This document shows, in pieces, positions 8,503 to 17,047 of a stretch of 64,000 nucleotides of DNA (the first letter of the stretch is position 1; the number at the start of each line of letters is the position of its first letter). Position numbers and translations under genes: made by a program. The stretch is from Bin55 sp964572845 (GTDB taxonomy: Bacteria > Pseudomonadota > Gammaproteobacteria > Pseudomonadales > Azotimanducaceae): positions 179,775 through 243,774 of the forward strand of contig CAZNFX010000008.1 of the NCBI GenBank assembly GCA_964572845.1. The letters are read 5' to 3'. The notes beneath the pieces are model-generated. The model ran no database searches, was not told where the DNA came from, and was given only the letters and a program-made list of their open reading frames with translations.

Positions 8503-9912
8503 TTGAATAGTCTCTGCCGCCTCTCAGCTACGGAAATGCTAGCGCTGTTGCGACAACGGGAAGTGTCCTGCCGTGAACTGCTGGAAGCACACATAGCGCA
8601 GATTGAACAATTTAATCCCAAGATTAATGCAATCGTAACTAGCACTTTCGAGTCGGCTATGGATTTGGCGTCTCAACTCGACGAACAGAACAGTAGCGAC
8701 AAGGCATTGTTCGGCCTGCCCATTGCACACAAGGACCTCTTGTCTACCAAGAACGTTCGCACCACTTACGGATTTCCGCCCCTAGCAGATTTTGTTCCAA
8801 AACACGATGCTTGGATTGTTTCTCGCATGAAAAATGCTGGGGCCGTAATGGTAGGAAAATCTAACGTACCTGAATTCGGAGCAGGGTCTCACACATTCAA
8901 CCGGGTTTTTGGCGCAACTAGGAACCCCTATGACCTAGCTCGCAGTGTCGGAGGAAGCAGTGGCGGCGCAGCCGCTGCTCTCTGTTCCAGAATGGTACCC
9001 ATTGCCGACGGCGGCGATACCGGAGGATCACTTCGTAATCCTGCTGCATTTTGCAACGTGGTCGGATTCCGGCCTTCCGCCGGTCGCATACCACAGGGTC
9101 CCAATGCCGATTCGTGGACCGACCTGAGCCAATTGGGCCCCATGGCGCGCACGATTGACGATGTTGCTCTCCTGTTTGCCGTTCTTGCTGGACCCGATCC
9201 TAGGGCGCAACGAGCACTTGATACACCTGGTTCGGTATTCAAGGATGTGCCCCCAGTCAGTCTCAAGGGGCTAAGAGTTGCTTACTCTGAGGACTTTGGC
9301 GGGCTTCCGGTTGAGAAACCTGTCCGTGACACCCTCGCCTCGTTTGCTGCCATTCTGGAACGTGAAGGTGCCCATGTAGTGACTGATACACCAAATCTAG
9401 AGGATGGCCGCCGAATTTTCCACGTCTTGAGAGGCATTGGGTTCCGAAGAAGATTTCTCAACTTGACGACAAGTGACTTCAAGGAACTCAAACAGACCAT
9501 CCGTTGGAACATTGACGTTGGCAATGCACTGCGACTCGAAGACTTGGAATGGGCAATGGCCGCACGCTTTAAATTAATCAGCCGGATCGTTGAGTTCTTT
9601 GGCAGCTACGATGTCTGGATTGGTCCCACGACACAGGTTATGCCATTTCCTGTAGAGGTCGATTGGGTTCGAGAAGTCGATGGCAGACGAATGTCGAACT
9701 ACATTGAGTGGATGGAATCGTGCAGTCTGATTTCGATCACGGGCCTTCCTACATTGTCGCTCCCGGCAGGATTCCATTCTGGTTTGCCCGTAGGATTACA
9801 GGTCATCGCACCCATTCGTCAAGACCACTTCTTGCTAAAGGTGGCGAAAGCCATGGAGACAGTAACGAACTTTCAAGCACTATATCCGCCATTGTTAGAG
9901 GCAGAAGTCTAG
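8503..9912 (+). CDS. Amidase-signature family hydrolase
   Basis: 469 residues. The Ser-cisSer-Lys triad can be placed: Lys77 in PIAHKDLL, Ser152 in VGGSSGGAAAAL, and the nucleophile Ser176 in GDTGGSLRNP, with the 24-residue spacing normal for the family. The C-terminal SITGLPTLSLPAGF is the usual conserved loop. It hydrolyses an amide in the cytoplasm; the substrate is unknown, and no gatB/gatC neighbours are present, so a GatA role is not supported. The start is uncertain: the TTG at 8503 keeps the N-terminal LSATEMLALLRQREVS block shared with relatives but has no clear ribosome site; the ATG at 8536 would cut that block. Confidence 0.9.
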   Translation: MNSLCRLSATEMLALLRQREVSCRELLEAHIAQIEQFNPKINAIVTSTFESAMDLASQLDEQNSSDKALFGLPIAHKDLLSTKNVRTTYGFPPLADFVPKHDAWIVSRMKNAGAVMVGKSNVPEFGAGSHTFNRVFGATRNPYDLARSVGGSSGGAAAALCSRMVPIADGGDTGGSLRNPAAFCNVVGFRPSAGRIPQGPNADSWTDLSQLGPMARTIDDVALLFAVLAGPDPRAQRALDTPGSVFKDVPPVSLKGLRVAYSEDFGGLPVEKPVRDTLASFAAILEREGAHVVTDTPNLEDGRRIFHVLRGIGFRRRFLNLTTSDFKELKQTIRWNIDVGNALRLEDLEWAMAARFKLISRIVEFFGSYDVWIGPTTQVMPFPVEVDWVREVDGRRMSNYIEWMESCSLISITGLPTLSLPAGFHSGLPVGLQVIAPIRQDHFLLKVAKAMETVTNFQALYPPLLEAEV

Positions 9913-9927
9913 CGACCAGACCAATTC

Positions 9928-10452
9928 ATGATTTTCAACACATTCAAGTTCGCCGCTCGCGGAGTCAAATTTCAATATGCCACGAAAAAAGATTCTCGCA
10001 GTCTACTCAGAGAACTAAAGAGACTTTCGTTCATGCGTGCAGTCTTTCGAAAGACTAACGGTATAGTTGCATTCGTCTTTAAGAACAACGCCGTGCTGTT
10101 TAGATTGCGCGTGCCATTTCTGCACATCGGTAAACCCATTCTTTACGTGAAGATTAGCGATGTCAATGGGGACACCCAAGTCACCGGTTCGTTTACCTTC
10201 GCTGTGTATGCTCGGGTGATCTTTTGGCTAGTGGTTCTATTTTCGGCAGGCTACCTTGGTACTACTTCCTTTAGGTTATTCACCGCAATCCAAGACTCGG
10301 CTGAACCACTCTTCTACATCGCGGTAATTTTTCGAATGTTGATTGGGCCTCTGGTGGCTTACATAACACTAACGTGGTTTCATTGGACTTGGAAGCAGTG
10401 CAATTCCGACATGACTGACATCGCGACGGGTCTGGAACGTGCTTCAAAGTAG
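9928..10452 (+). CDS. Hypothetical membrane protein
   Basis: 174 residues. A basic N-terminal region of about 90 residues is followed by two hydrophobic segments, roughly residues 95-115 (VIFWLVVLFSAGYLGTTSF) and 130-150 (YIAVIFRMLIGPLVAYITL), and a short C-terminal tail. It lies 15 bases after the amidase stop on the same strand and could share its transcript. No family was recognised. Confidence 0.6.
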   Translation: MIFNTFKFAARGVKFQYATKKDSRSLLRELKRLSFMRAVFRKTNGIVAFVFKNNAVLFRLRVPFLHIGKPILYVKISDVNGDTQVTGSFTFAVYARVIFWLVVLFSAGYLGTTSFRLFTAIQDSAEPLFYIAVIFRMLIGPLVAYITLTWFHWTWKQCNSDMTDIATGLERASK

Positions 10453-10473
10453 AGTTCCAGAAAATGAAAACCT

Positions 10474-10833
10474 CTATTGACCACTTTCGTCCAGTTCGAA
10501 TCCAATGCTACTCTCGACGCCGCGTACTTCAACAGGTTCACCATTCTCATGAGCTGGTCGAAACCACCACGTTTCAACAAAGCGAAGCGCTTCTTCGTCA
10601 AAGTAGCCCGGTGGATCCGAACTTACCACTTCAGCATTGGCTACCGAACCGTCAACTCGTACGTCATACTTAATGATGACTACGCCGGAGGTGATACCCG
10701 CGGACCGAGCTGCTTCCGGAAAGATCAGATCGCCACTCTGTACCAATGAGATGCGCTGATATTCTGTAGAGACGCACCCGCTTAGCAGCAAAAGACCGCT
10801 GACAACGGCCACAACTAGAATGAATCTTCTCAT
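10474..10833 (-). CDS. Lipoprotein with TonB C-terminal-like domain
   Basis: 119 residues. The start MRRFILVVAVVSGLLLLSGC is a clear lipoprotein signal with lipobox LLSGC (Cys20). The rest matches the TonB C-terminal fold: IFPEAARSAGITSGVVIIKYDVRVDGSVANAEVVSSDPPGYFDEEALRFVETWWFRPAHENGEPV, with the typical G-V-V-x-V-DG, DEEALR and W.F.PA.. positions. It has no N-terminal transmembrane helix or Pro-rich linker, so it is not a canonical TonB; it may be an outer-membrane or periplasmic accessory protein. It converges with the gene at 9928-10452. Confidence 0.82.
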   Translation of the reverse strand: MRRFILVVAVVSGLLLLSGCVSTEYQRISLVQSGDLIFPEAARSAGITSGVVIIKYDVRVDGSVANAEVVSSDPPGYFDEEALRFVETWWFRPAHENGEPVEVRGVESSIGFELDESGQ

Positions 10834-10865
10834 CGCGTGAATGTTAGCACCACAGAGCTAGGAAT

Positions 10866-11150
10866 ATGACCGGCAAGCATTTGCGGCAGCAAGTTATGGT
10901 GCTCTATTTGGCCAATTCCTCCTTGGACGCACGAACGGTGGGCTGGTCCATGTTCGACGGAACGAGCCGCACGCGACACATGCCTGGCGATGCTGACGAA
11001 CCGCCCTATCCAAATGGGTTGGAAGCTCTCAAGGATGGGTGGCGACTATTTCAAGCATCGCCGCTTGTTGACCATCATCGAGGCGACGAGTTCCGACTTG
11101 GCTATCTGAAGTACGAATTCTTCTTCGAAAAATTGGTGGACTGTGACTGA
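10866..11150 (+). CDS. Hypothetical small protein upstream of and overlapping the dioxygenase gene
   Basis: 94 residues, soluble, with no signal. The C-terminal half (YPNGLEALKDGWRLFQASPL, then a conserved-looking EFRLGYLKYEFFFEKLVD) has the look of a small conserved family, but I cannot name it. Its stop codon overlaps the GTG start of the downstream PhyH-family gene by 8 bases (11143-11150), which implies translational coupling and probably a shared function. The 10834-10865 interval before it would hold the divergent promoters. Confidence 0.6.
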   Translation: MTGKHLRQQVMVLYLANSSLDARTVGWSMFDGTSRTRHMPGDADEPPYPNGLEALKDGWRLFQASPLVDHHRGDEFRLGYLKYEFFFEKLVDCD

Positions 11151-12099
11151 ACCCATTCGATTGACAACTACCCAGGTAGCGTTTTTTGCTGCAAACGGCT
11201 TCATTGAGTTGACTTCAGTCGTACCTGATTACTTGAACCGCGATTTCCTCAATGCCATGAACGCTGACGACAGACGCGAGGATGAATCCCCAGCGAAATT
11301 GGCACGGCTCTCGCAGTTGGGTCGGTTGATCGTCGAGAGCGACCTCCAAGCTGTGCCCGCGGGAACACCTCTCTATGATGCACTTGAGGACGGAACCGCA
11401 CTTGGGGACATTGTTCGCCTGCCAAGGGTACGGGGCGCCATAGAGAGTCTCGTTGGCTCACAGTGTCTGCTGGATCACCACTTTGTGCACGTCGCCAATG
11501 GTCCACGTGCATACGGTGATAACCCTCAGATCTCCCAGCACCTTCATCAGGATTCCACCATCGATCCGCGCACCTTTACCTTCGACATTCAGCTCTTCTA
11601 CTTCCCGCATGAAGTAACCGAAGAAATGGGTGGTACGAGGTTTATTCCAGGAACTCATTTGCGCATTGTTAGCGAATCTGCGGTTGCCCGTTACCAAAAC
11701 ATTCTCGGCCAACGACACATTGCCTGCCCAGCTGGCACGATTTACTTCATGCATCACGGGATTTGGCACGGCGGCGAGGTAAATCGCACCAATCTCACAC
11801 GTTTCCTCTACAAGCTTCGCTTGAATCCTACCGAACCGCAAGTTCGCTTGTGGGACACAACCGACCTAGGTGACACGCAGCACCAACAACGACCAATCTT
11901 TTTTGTGAAGAAAAGGCCAGATCCAGATGACGTTGCATCAATACTGACTCGACCCTTGCCTTGGTTTGAGAACGACACCGGCCGAATAGAGTACATTCAG
12001 CGGATCCGGTTCTGGCGCAAGCTCATTGGAGACCAGTCGTTCGATGCCGACTATTGGGCTACTAGACTCGAGTGCGATCCTTGTTCGTTTGAAGCGTAA
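11143..12099 (+). CDS. Phytanoyl-CoA dioxygenase (PhyH) family Fe(II)/2-oxoglutarate oxygenase
   Basis: 318 residues, starting at GTG. The double-stranded beta-helix metal triad is visible: His135-x-Asp137 in QHLHQDS and the distal His208 in GIWHGG, followed by basic residues that can hold 2-oxoglutarate (RTNLTRFLYK). GGTRFIPGTHL between them is a hallmark of the family. Members hydroxylate small molecules or lipids; the substrate is not predictable. The gene overlaps the 94-residue gene upstream and is immediately followed by the secreted-protein gene. Confidence 0.87.
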   Translation: MTEPIRLTTTQVAFFAANGFIELTSVVPDYLNRDFLNAMNADDRREDESPAKLARLSQLGRLIVESDLQAVPAGTPLYDALEDGTALGDIVRLPRVRGAIESLVGSQCLLDHHFVHVANGPRAYGDNPQISQHLHQDSTIDPRTFTFDIQLFYFPHEVTEEMGGTRFIPGTHLRIVSESAVARYQNILGQRHIACPAGTIYFMHHGIWHGGEVNRTNLTRFLYKLRLNPTEPQVRLWDTTDLGDTQHQQRPIFFVKKRPDPDDVASILTRPLPWFENDTGRIEYIQRIRFWRKLIGDQSFDADYWATRLECDPCSFEA

Positions 12100-12156
12100 A
12101 TGGGAAAAAAGATTCGACAACCTCAAACCCAATGGCAATCTCGCAGGACATCTCAA

Positions 12157-13062
12157 ATGAAGCTCTTTACCAGCACTCTTGTGCACTCGATAGTCGTGAT
12201 TTCTATCACAATCCTGCTGCTTCCCTCGGAGGTGGAAGGACAATTCAGCACCGTTAGTTTCCAAAAGAGCAGCGAGTCCATAAGAAACCTTCCGAGACCA
12301 AAACCACATTTCCCCCAACCTCAGGAAGTCGAGGGCGAGTGGGTGATGATCTCGAATCCTAAATTCATAGAGGCAGGCTTCTACCCTAAGTTCATTGGAA
12401 ATCACCTTGCGGATTCAAAGGAGTGGTATCCCGTTGTCTCGCTGTTGAATGAGGAAGACCAGGCAATTGCAAAGACATTGAGCAAGACATCAGGTCTAGC
12501 TGATCCCCTAAACGATTTCCTGCCTGGATTTGTGAGTTTTTTGATTGGTAAGCCTCTAGCCCTGGTGTATGAGGATCTAAAAGAGGCAGGATTTGATGCT
12601 GACGACCCAAGGGAGGTACGGAGAGGCCTACTTGCTATTCTTCATGTCAGGCTTGAAACGCCAGGTTATGAGGTTGAATTTCCTGGCAAGGCAAAACTAC
12701 ATTTCCAGTACATCGATCACGACCTTGACGTCATAATCGACGCTTCAGCTGATCTGATCGCCAAAGGTTCTGGCGACTATTACTTCGCCAATTTTCTGGA
12801 AGTCCGGCAGCTATTCGACAAAATCTATCGGGAAATTCCGCGGCAGCATGTCGCGTGGGGTCTTGGTCGAGAGCTAAAGTTCGTCAAGATGGCAGGATTC
12901 GACGAAAGTACAGTTGCGGTTCAAAAGCTCCCCAAGATTGAGGGTGTCGTATTGACTCATGAAGTGCTCCTGGGCACGTTGGGAACGGTTTCAGGATGGC
13001 AGTGGTTTGGGCGACCCGAAGGTCTGATGCAGTCACAGCAAATTGGTTTTGTTCAACCCTGA
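12157..13062 (+). CDS. Secreted protein of unknown function
   Basis: 301 residues from the ATG at 12157, chosen because the following MKLFTSTLVHSIVVISITILL is a good signal peptide and an AGGA lies 8 bases upstream; an in-frame ATG at 12100 would add 19 hydrophilic residues before it. The mature protein is mixed, with no repeats or Cys pairs. I recognise no family. It is the third gene in the 10866-13062 run. Confidence 0.7.
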   Translation: MKLFTSTLVHSIVVISITILLLPSEVEGQFSTVSFQKSSESIRNLPRPKPHFPQPQEVEGEWVMISNPKFIEAGFYPKFIGNHLADSKEWYPVVSLLNEEDQAIAKTLSKTSGLADPLNDFLPGFVSFLIGKPLALVYEDLKEAGFDADDPREVRRGLLAILHVRLETPGYEVEFPGKAKLHFQYIDHDLDVIIDASADLIAKGSGDYYFANFLEVRQLFDKIYREIPRQHVAWGLGRELKFVKMAGFDESTVAVQKLPKIEGVVLTHEVLLGTLGTVSGWQWFGRPEGLMQSQQIGFVQP

Positions 13063-13118
13063 ATCGACCTCAACTCGGCTTCGATTCGCGAAGTGCAATC
13101 CTTGATGGAACGACTTCG

Positions 13119-14111
13119 CTATGGAACCCCAACGTTTGCAATGTAGTCTTCAAGATCCGATTGCATCGACCTGAGTCGAGCTGACATCTCGAATTGCCTC
13201 CGAGCGCGAGCAAGATTCTCGCCACGTGCATTCACCTTGAAGTACTTATCCCCGAGAAGATGGTCCGCCAAGTATCGAACACCAAGCATTAACGCCATGT
13301 GCGCGGGAGCCCCTGCATACTGACAAACTGCAGCGTCGCTTTTCAAACGAACATGCTTGAAGAACCCCTTGCAGAGCTCTTCGATGCGTCGTCGAACACG
13401 AGTGCTATCCAAGGAAACGAAGTCCATTCCTGTTGTTAGAGAGCGCACCAGATCTCCAAAATCCAATGCCGGATGCCCAAACATCACAGTATCCAAGTCG
13501 ACAATTCTCAAGACTCGTGGTTCAGTTGGGTGGAATAGCAAATTCGAAACTTTGCAGTCGCCGTGAATGACTTGTCGCCGAGCGTCAAATTCCACCCGAT
13601 TTTCAAGCAACGATTCAAGCAACTCCATGTCTGTCTCAAGTCCAGTCGGTGTTCCAGCATGCCTTAGCTGATCCAAGTAGCCATTCAGCTGATGAAATCC
13701 TAATATTGCAGATTGGATCGGGTTCTTGCAGTTCTCTAGTCGGTCGAGAAACAACCCGAACGCCTCGCCAGCTGCACGACACAACGCATCCGGAAGCTCA
13801 CGAAAGGTTCGTGCTTCGAAATATACGAACGTACGCCAGAGATGTCCGTCGAAATCTACGACAAAGTCCTTCCCATCGATGGTTGGAACGAGTGGCGCGA
13901 TCAGATCGAATACACAGTCGTGCACGGCACGATAGTTGCGGATGACAACAACGGGGTCGCGAAAAACCCTTGCATTGATTCGCTGGATGACGAATTTCTG
14001 GTCGACCTGGTAAGTGTCGTTTATGCGGCCGCTCTCGATGCGAGAAATCGGTCCGCTCAGACCCCACCGAGCAATCAAATGGTCAGGGATCATTGCGAGA
14101 ACAGAATGCAA
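13119..14111 (-). CDS. Aminoglycoside-phosphotransferase-fold sugar kinase, NahK-like
   Basis: 330 residues. The N-terminal ESGRINDTYQV resembles the GxINxTY loop of N-acetylhexosamine 1-kinases. Catalytic HGDCKVSN (His183, Asp185, Asn190) and the metal-binding VDLDTV (Asp205/Asp207), followed by GHPALDFGDLVRS, place it in the APH/choline-kinase fold. Its start lies inside the upstream beta-N-acetylhexosaminidase gene (29-base overlap), so the two are very probably coupled: the hexosaminidase would release GlcNAc or GalNAc and the kinase would make the 1-phosphate. The substrate is inference from context. Confidence 0.83.
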   Translation of the reverse strand: MHSVLAMIPDHLIARWGLSGPISRIESGRINDTYQVDQKFVIQRINARVFRDPVVVIRNYRAVHDCVFDLIAPLVPTIDGKDFVVDFDGHLWRTFVYFEARTFRELPDALCRAAGEAFGLFLDRLENCKNPIQSAILGFHQLNGYLDQLRHAGTPTGLETDMELLESLLENRVEFDARRQVIHGDCKVSNLLFHPTEPRVLRIVDLDTVMFGHPALDFGDLVRSLTTGMDFVSLDSTRVRRRIEELCKGFFKHVRLKSDAAVCQYAGAPAHMALMLGVRYLADHLLGDKYFKVNARGENLARARRQFEMSARLRSMQSDLEDYIANVGVP

Positions 14112-15999
14112 ATGCTATGGGCAGCAGGTATTCCCCAAAAGGACCAGCCAAACGGACATCTGCAGGCAAGATTCCTTCCGCAACGTCCGCCAGCCTACAA
14201 AGAGCTTGAGAGGCTTCTTTGAGTTCTAACAAATCCGGAAACTCTGAGCACGCACGATCGAAGTTTCTGTTTTGTTCGCGCCAACCGGCAATCCACCCAG
14301 TCAATCGGCGACCTGCAAGCACATCCGCCCGACATTTGCGCGCAGACAAGCTCTCCGCTGGCAATCTGTCGACAACCCGGTTCAGCGGCGTCGTTGCGTT
14401 GTAGGGCCTATCGTCCACTTCTACAGTCTCATTGCGAACGCGAGATTCTGTGCCGGTCGCAGCTAGCGTACGCGAATACCACTTGACCGGCTCAAGCATT
14501 TCAAAGAGTGGCGACAGATCGCTGCACTCATGGACCGGTGGACAGGCAAGTACATCAGGCAATCTCAACGCTGTAAGGCGATCCAACGATGCCTCAAGCC
14601 GATCGTAGATGTCTACGACACACGACATTGAAGGAGTTCCCCAGAGTCGCTCTGCGATCGCGGGCAGACGCGTCCAAATGCGTTTGAGCAGCAGGTTGTC
14701 CGCTACGAGCTCCGACCACATGCAAGCTTCCCCGCCGACAATTGTTCCTCGTTGCCTTGTCGGAAGCGATGGAAATTTTCCAAACGACTGGTGCCACTTC
14801 AAGCCATCCTTAACGTGCTCAAGCTCCGGGCGATCCAGCATCTTCGCATCATGCGAACGCCAGTCGTTCTCGCGCATCGAAGGTGTGTACGCATAGTGCA
14901 AGTCAACGGGATAGTTCAAGTCCAAGTAGTAGGGAGACGAGACAAGAGTTTGAAAGCCACTTCCTACCGAAACATCCCGCGCTCGCATGCCGCGCCAAGC
15001 TTGAACGAGTACGCTGGACGGCAACGCCTTGTGCAGAGCTTCGTCCCAAACAATGACCTTTCGCCCCCTGTCTTCCAGCTCTTGGACTATTCGCTTTGTA
15101 AAGTACGCCTGAATGTCTTGAAAACTTTCTAACCCTCGCTGAGCTGCCCACTCCTCCACACGCTCCGACCTGTTCCACCATGTGGAATCAACTTCGTCTC
15201 CTCCTATATGCACATATTTATCGGGAAAGACTCCGATAGCTTCCTCAAGTATCGTGATAGCTCCTTGAACGGCCGCTTCATTCGATGGGTCGAGACAACC
15301 AGCATGTGGACCGAAGCTCGACAGCGAGGCTGCATCGACGATTTCCGTACCCCACTCAGGGTAGGCTACCAACCAGCTGGTTACATGCCCAGGCATGTCG
15401 ATCTCGGGGACTACGCGTATCGCGCGATCTGAGGCATATTCGACTAAAGATGCGAGATCCTGTTTGGAATAGTGGTCAGAAGACGCCAACTTGGGATACG
15501 TTGCAACTGGAAAGCGAAATGCCTGGTCGTCCGTTAGGTGCAGGTGCAACACATTCATTTTGAAGTGATGCATAAGGTCAATCACAGACCGCAGAGTATC
15601 GAGCGCCATGAAGTGCCTGCTCACATCCACCAAGAGTCCGCGCCACCCATATTGAGGTTCATCGCGAATCGTGCAATTAGGCAGCGAGCCGTACGCGGAA
15701 AGTTGGGCCAACGTGCTACATCCCGTTATGGCGCCCCATTCGGAATAAGCAGCTAATCGAATCGAAGGTGCGTCTATGACAAGCTCGTAGCTATAGTCGT
15801 CGTCGTATGCTGGAAACGCTTGGAATTCCACGCACTCGGTGTGGCACGAAAATGTATACCCTCCCAAGTCTAAGTTGGAAACCAATCGTCGTACCCGTTC
15901 CGAACTGCACGTATCGACTCTACAACCTGAGTTGGTGACTGATGTGCGCCCGCCCCTGTATTCGAAAGACCTCGGAAGTGGTAGAAGCAGGTCTTCCAT
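14083..15999 (-). CDS. Beta-N-acetylhexosaminidase, GH20
   Basis: 638 residues. The catalytic HIGGDEV motif holds the Asp268-Glu269 pair used in substrate-assisted catalysis; the earlier GWRGLLVDVSRHF, LHLHLTDDQAFR and EIDMPGHV segments are standard GH20 (beta/alpha)8 barrel strands. About 110 residues of an N-terminal GH20b-type domain precede the barrel. No signal peptide is visible, so it probably acts in the cytoplasm on imported chitobiose or other hexosaminides. The C-terminal 170 residues beyond the barrel resemble no family I can name. It overlaps the kinase gene downstream. Confidence 0.92.
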   Translation of the reverse strand: MEDLLLPLPRSFEYRGGRTSVTNSGCRVDTCSSERVRRLVSNLDLGGYTFSCHTECVEFQAFPAYDDDYSYELVIDAPSIRLAAYSEWGAITGCSTLAQLSAYGSLPNCTIRDEPQYGWRGLLVDVSRHFMALDTLRSVIDLMHHFKMNVLHLHLTDDQAFRFPVATYPKLASSDHYSKQDLASLVEYASDRAIRVVPEIDMPGHVTSWLVAYPEWGTEIVDAASLSSFGPHAGCLDPSNEAAVQGAITILEEAIGVFPDKYVHIGGDEVDSTWWNRSERVEEWAAQRGLESFQDIQAYFTKRIVQELEDRGRKVIVWDEALHKALPSSVLVQAWRGMRARDVSVGSGFQTLVSSPYYLDLNYPVDLHYAYTPSMRENDWRSHDAKMLDRPELEHVKDGLKWHQSFGKFPSLPTRQRGTIVGGEACMWSELVADNLLLKRIWTRLPAIAERLWGTPSMSCVVDIYDRLEASLDRLTALRLPDVLACPPVHECSDLSPLFEMLEPVKWYSRTLAATGTESRVRNETVEVDDRPYNATTPLNRVVDRLPAESLSARKCRADVLAGRRLTGWIAGWREQNRNFDRACSEFPDLLELKEASQALCRLADVAEGILPADVRLAGPFGEYLLPIAFAFCSRNDP

Positions 16000-16051
16000 A
16001 ATTGCCTAAATCGCGAGTTGCTCTGCGGTATCCAAATGTACCGTGCAAGAA

Positions 16052-16555
16052 TTAGTGAAAGTCCACTGTGTCGTCGCTAATCCCCGGTGCGTAGCGTCGC
16101 GTCCAGTCAATCATTTCGATGGCGGCGGCGGCTGCCTCAATTCCTTTATTGAATTGGTCGTCGGAAGCTCGTGCTTGGGCATGCCGAATGTCTGTAACGG
16201 GCAATATTTCATTGATGACAACTATGAGCGAGTTCTGTGCCACACGAGTTAACCCTTGAACACACGACTCAACGATCATATCGAAGTGTTTCGTCTCCCC
16301 CTTTACCACTACACTCAAGCAAATGATCGCTTCCAGGTCAAAGTCGTTCTCAGCCAGCACCTGGGCGGCATAAGGAAACTCCAATGTACCTGGTAGAACG
16401 TGAGTCTCAACCACCGCGCCTCGCTTGAGCAGTAGTTGTTCGCACTTTGAATGCATTGCACCCACGATATCTGGATACCATTTCGAACGCAGAATTGCCA
16501 CTCTCGCATCCGGGATCATCGGTAGGTCTCTGATGTCAACACGTTCCTGAGCCAT
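16052..16555 (-). CDS. ribH: 6,7-dimethyl-8-ribityllumazine synthase homologue
   Basis: 167 residues. The layout follows lumazine synthase: DARVAILRSKWY (aromatic contact), the LPGTLEFPYAAQ loop (usually VPGAxExP), and VVVKGETKHFDMI containing the general-base histidine (His90) and the usual V-(I/V)-(R/K)-G-E-T. NKGIEAAAAAIEMI is the usual C-terminal helix. The normal GVLTT strand is replaced by NEILPVTD, so this is a diverged member, closer in feel to RibH2-type enzymes. It would condense ribitylaminouracil with dihydroxybutanone phosphate in riboflavin synthesis. No other rib gene is nearby. Confidence 0.83.
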   Translation of the reverse strand: MAQERVDIRDLPMIPDARVAILRSKWYPDIVGAMHSKCEQLLLKRGAVVETHVLPGTLEFPYAAQVLAENDFDLEAIICLSVVVKGETKHFDMIVESCVQGLTRVAQNSLIVVINEILPVTDIRHAQARASDDQFNKGIEAAAAAIEMIDWTRRYAPGISDDTVDFH

Positions 16556-16560
16556 AGCAT

Positions 16561-16968
16561 CTACTCTCTTTCAAGGTTCATTCGGTATCGGGCATCACTT
16601 GTCCGATTGAATCCCACCCGCTGCAATAGCGACAGCTTGCGGTCCCAATTCGCATAGACAATTTGGCCACCCTTGGATTCAATGAGTCCGAGCGCATGAA
16701 GCAGCATCCAACGTCCCAATCCACGGAGTCGGTAATCTTCATCAACTGCCAGCGATGAGATGGCGTATGTGCTGGAGCCCAAGACTTCGATCTTGTAGGC
16801 CGCTACAACAACATCCCCATGCTTTGCAATTCGAACCCAATCTAGTTCCTCTTCCCTTTCGAACTTGCAGCAAAGAAGGTTGTCAGGCCTCTCGTCCCAA
16901 CGCGGTCGGAATACTGGGTAGCCCCGAGGATGGCTTGGACGCTCGTCTTTTAACTCCTTGGAAAGCAA
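16561..16968 (-). CDS. GNAT-family N-acetyltransferase
   Basis: 135 residues. The acetyl-CoA binding motif A is clear: ISSLAVDEDYRLRGLGRWMLLHAL, with the R-x-x-G-x-G loop and following helix. VYANWDRKLSLLQRVGFNRT near the end fits motif B (the F-GF turn). It is a small single-domain enzyme with an unknown acceptor. It ends 6 bases upstream of ribH on the same strand, so it may share that transcript. Confidence 0.82.
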   Translation of the reverse strand: MLSKELKDERPSHPRGYPVFRPRWDERPDNLLCCKFEREEELDWVRIAKHGDVVVAAYKIEVLGSSTYAISSLAVDEDYRLRGLGRWMLLHALGLIESKGGQIVYANWDRKLSLLQRVGFNRTSDARYRMNLERE

Positions 16969-17047
16969 ACTGTGAACCTACACTGATTGCGTCGTGGATT
17001 CAGCATTCAATTCAAGACCACTTCATCTACTGTTGGTTGCGGCCGGG

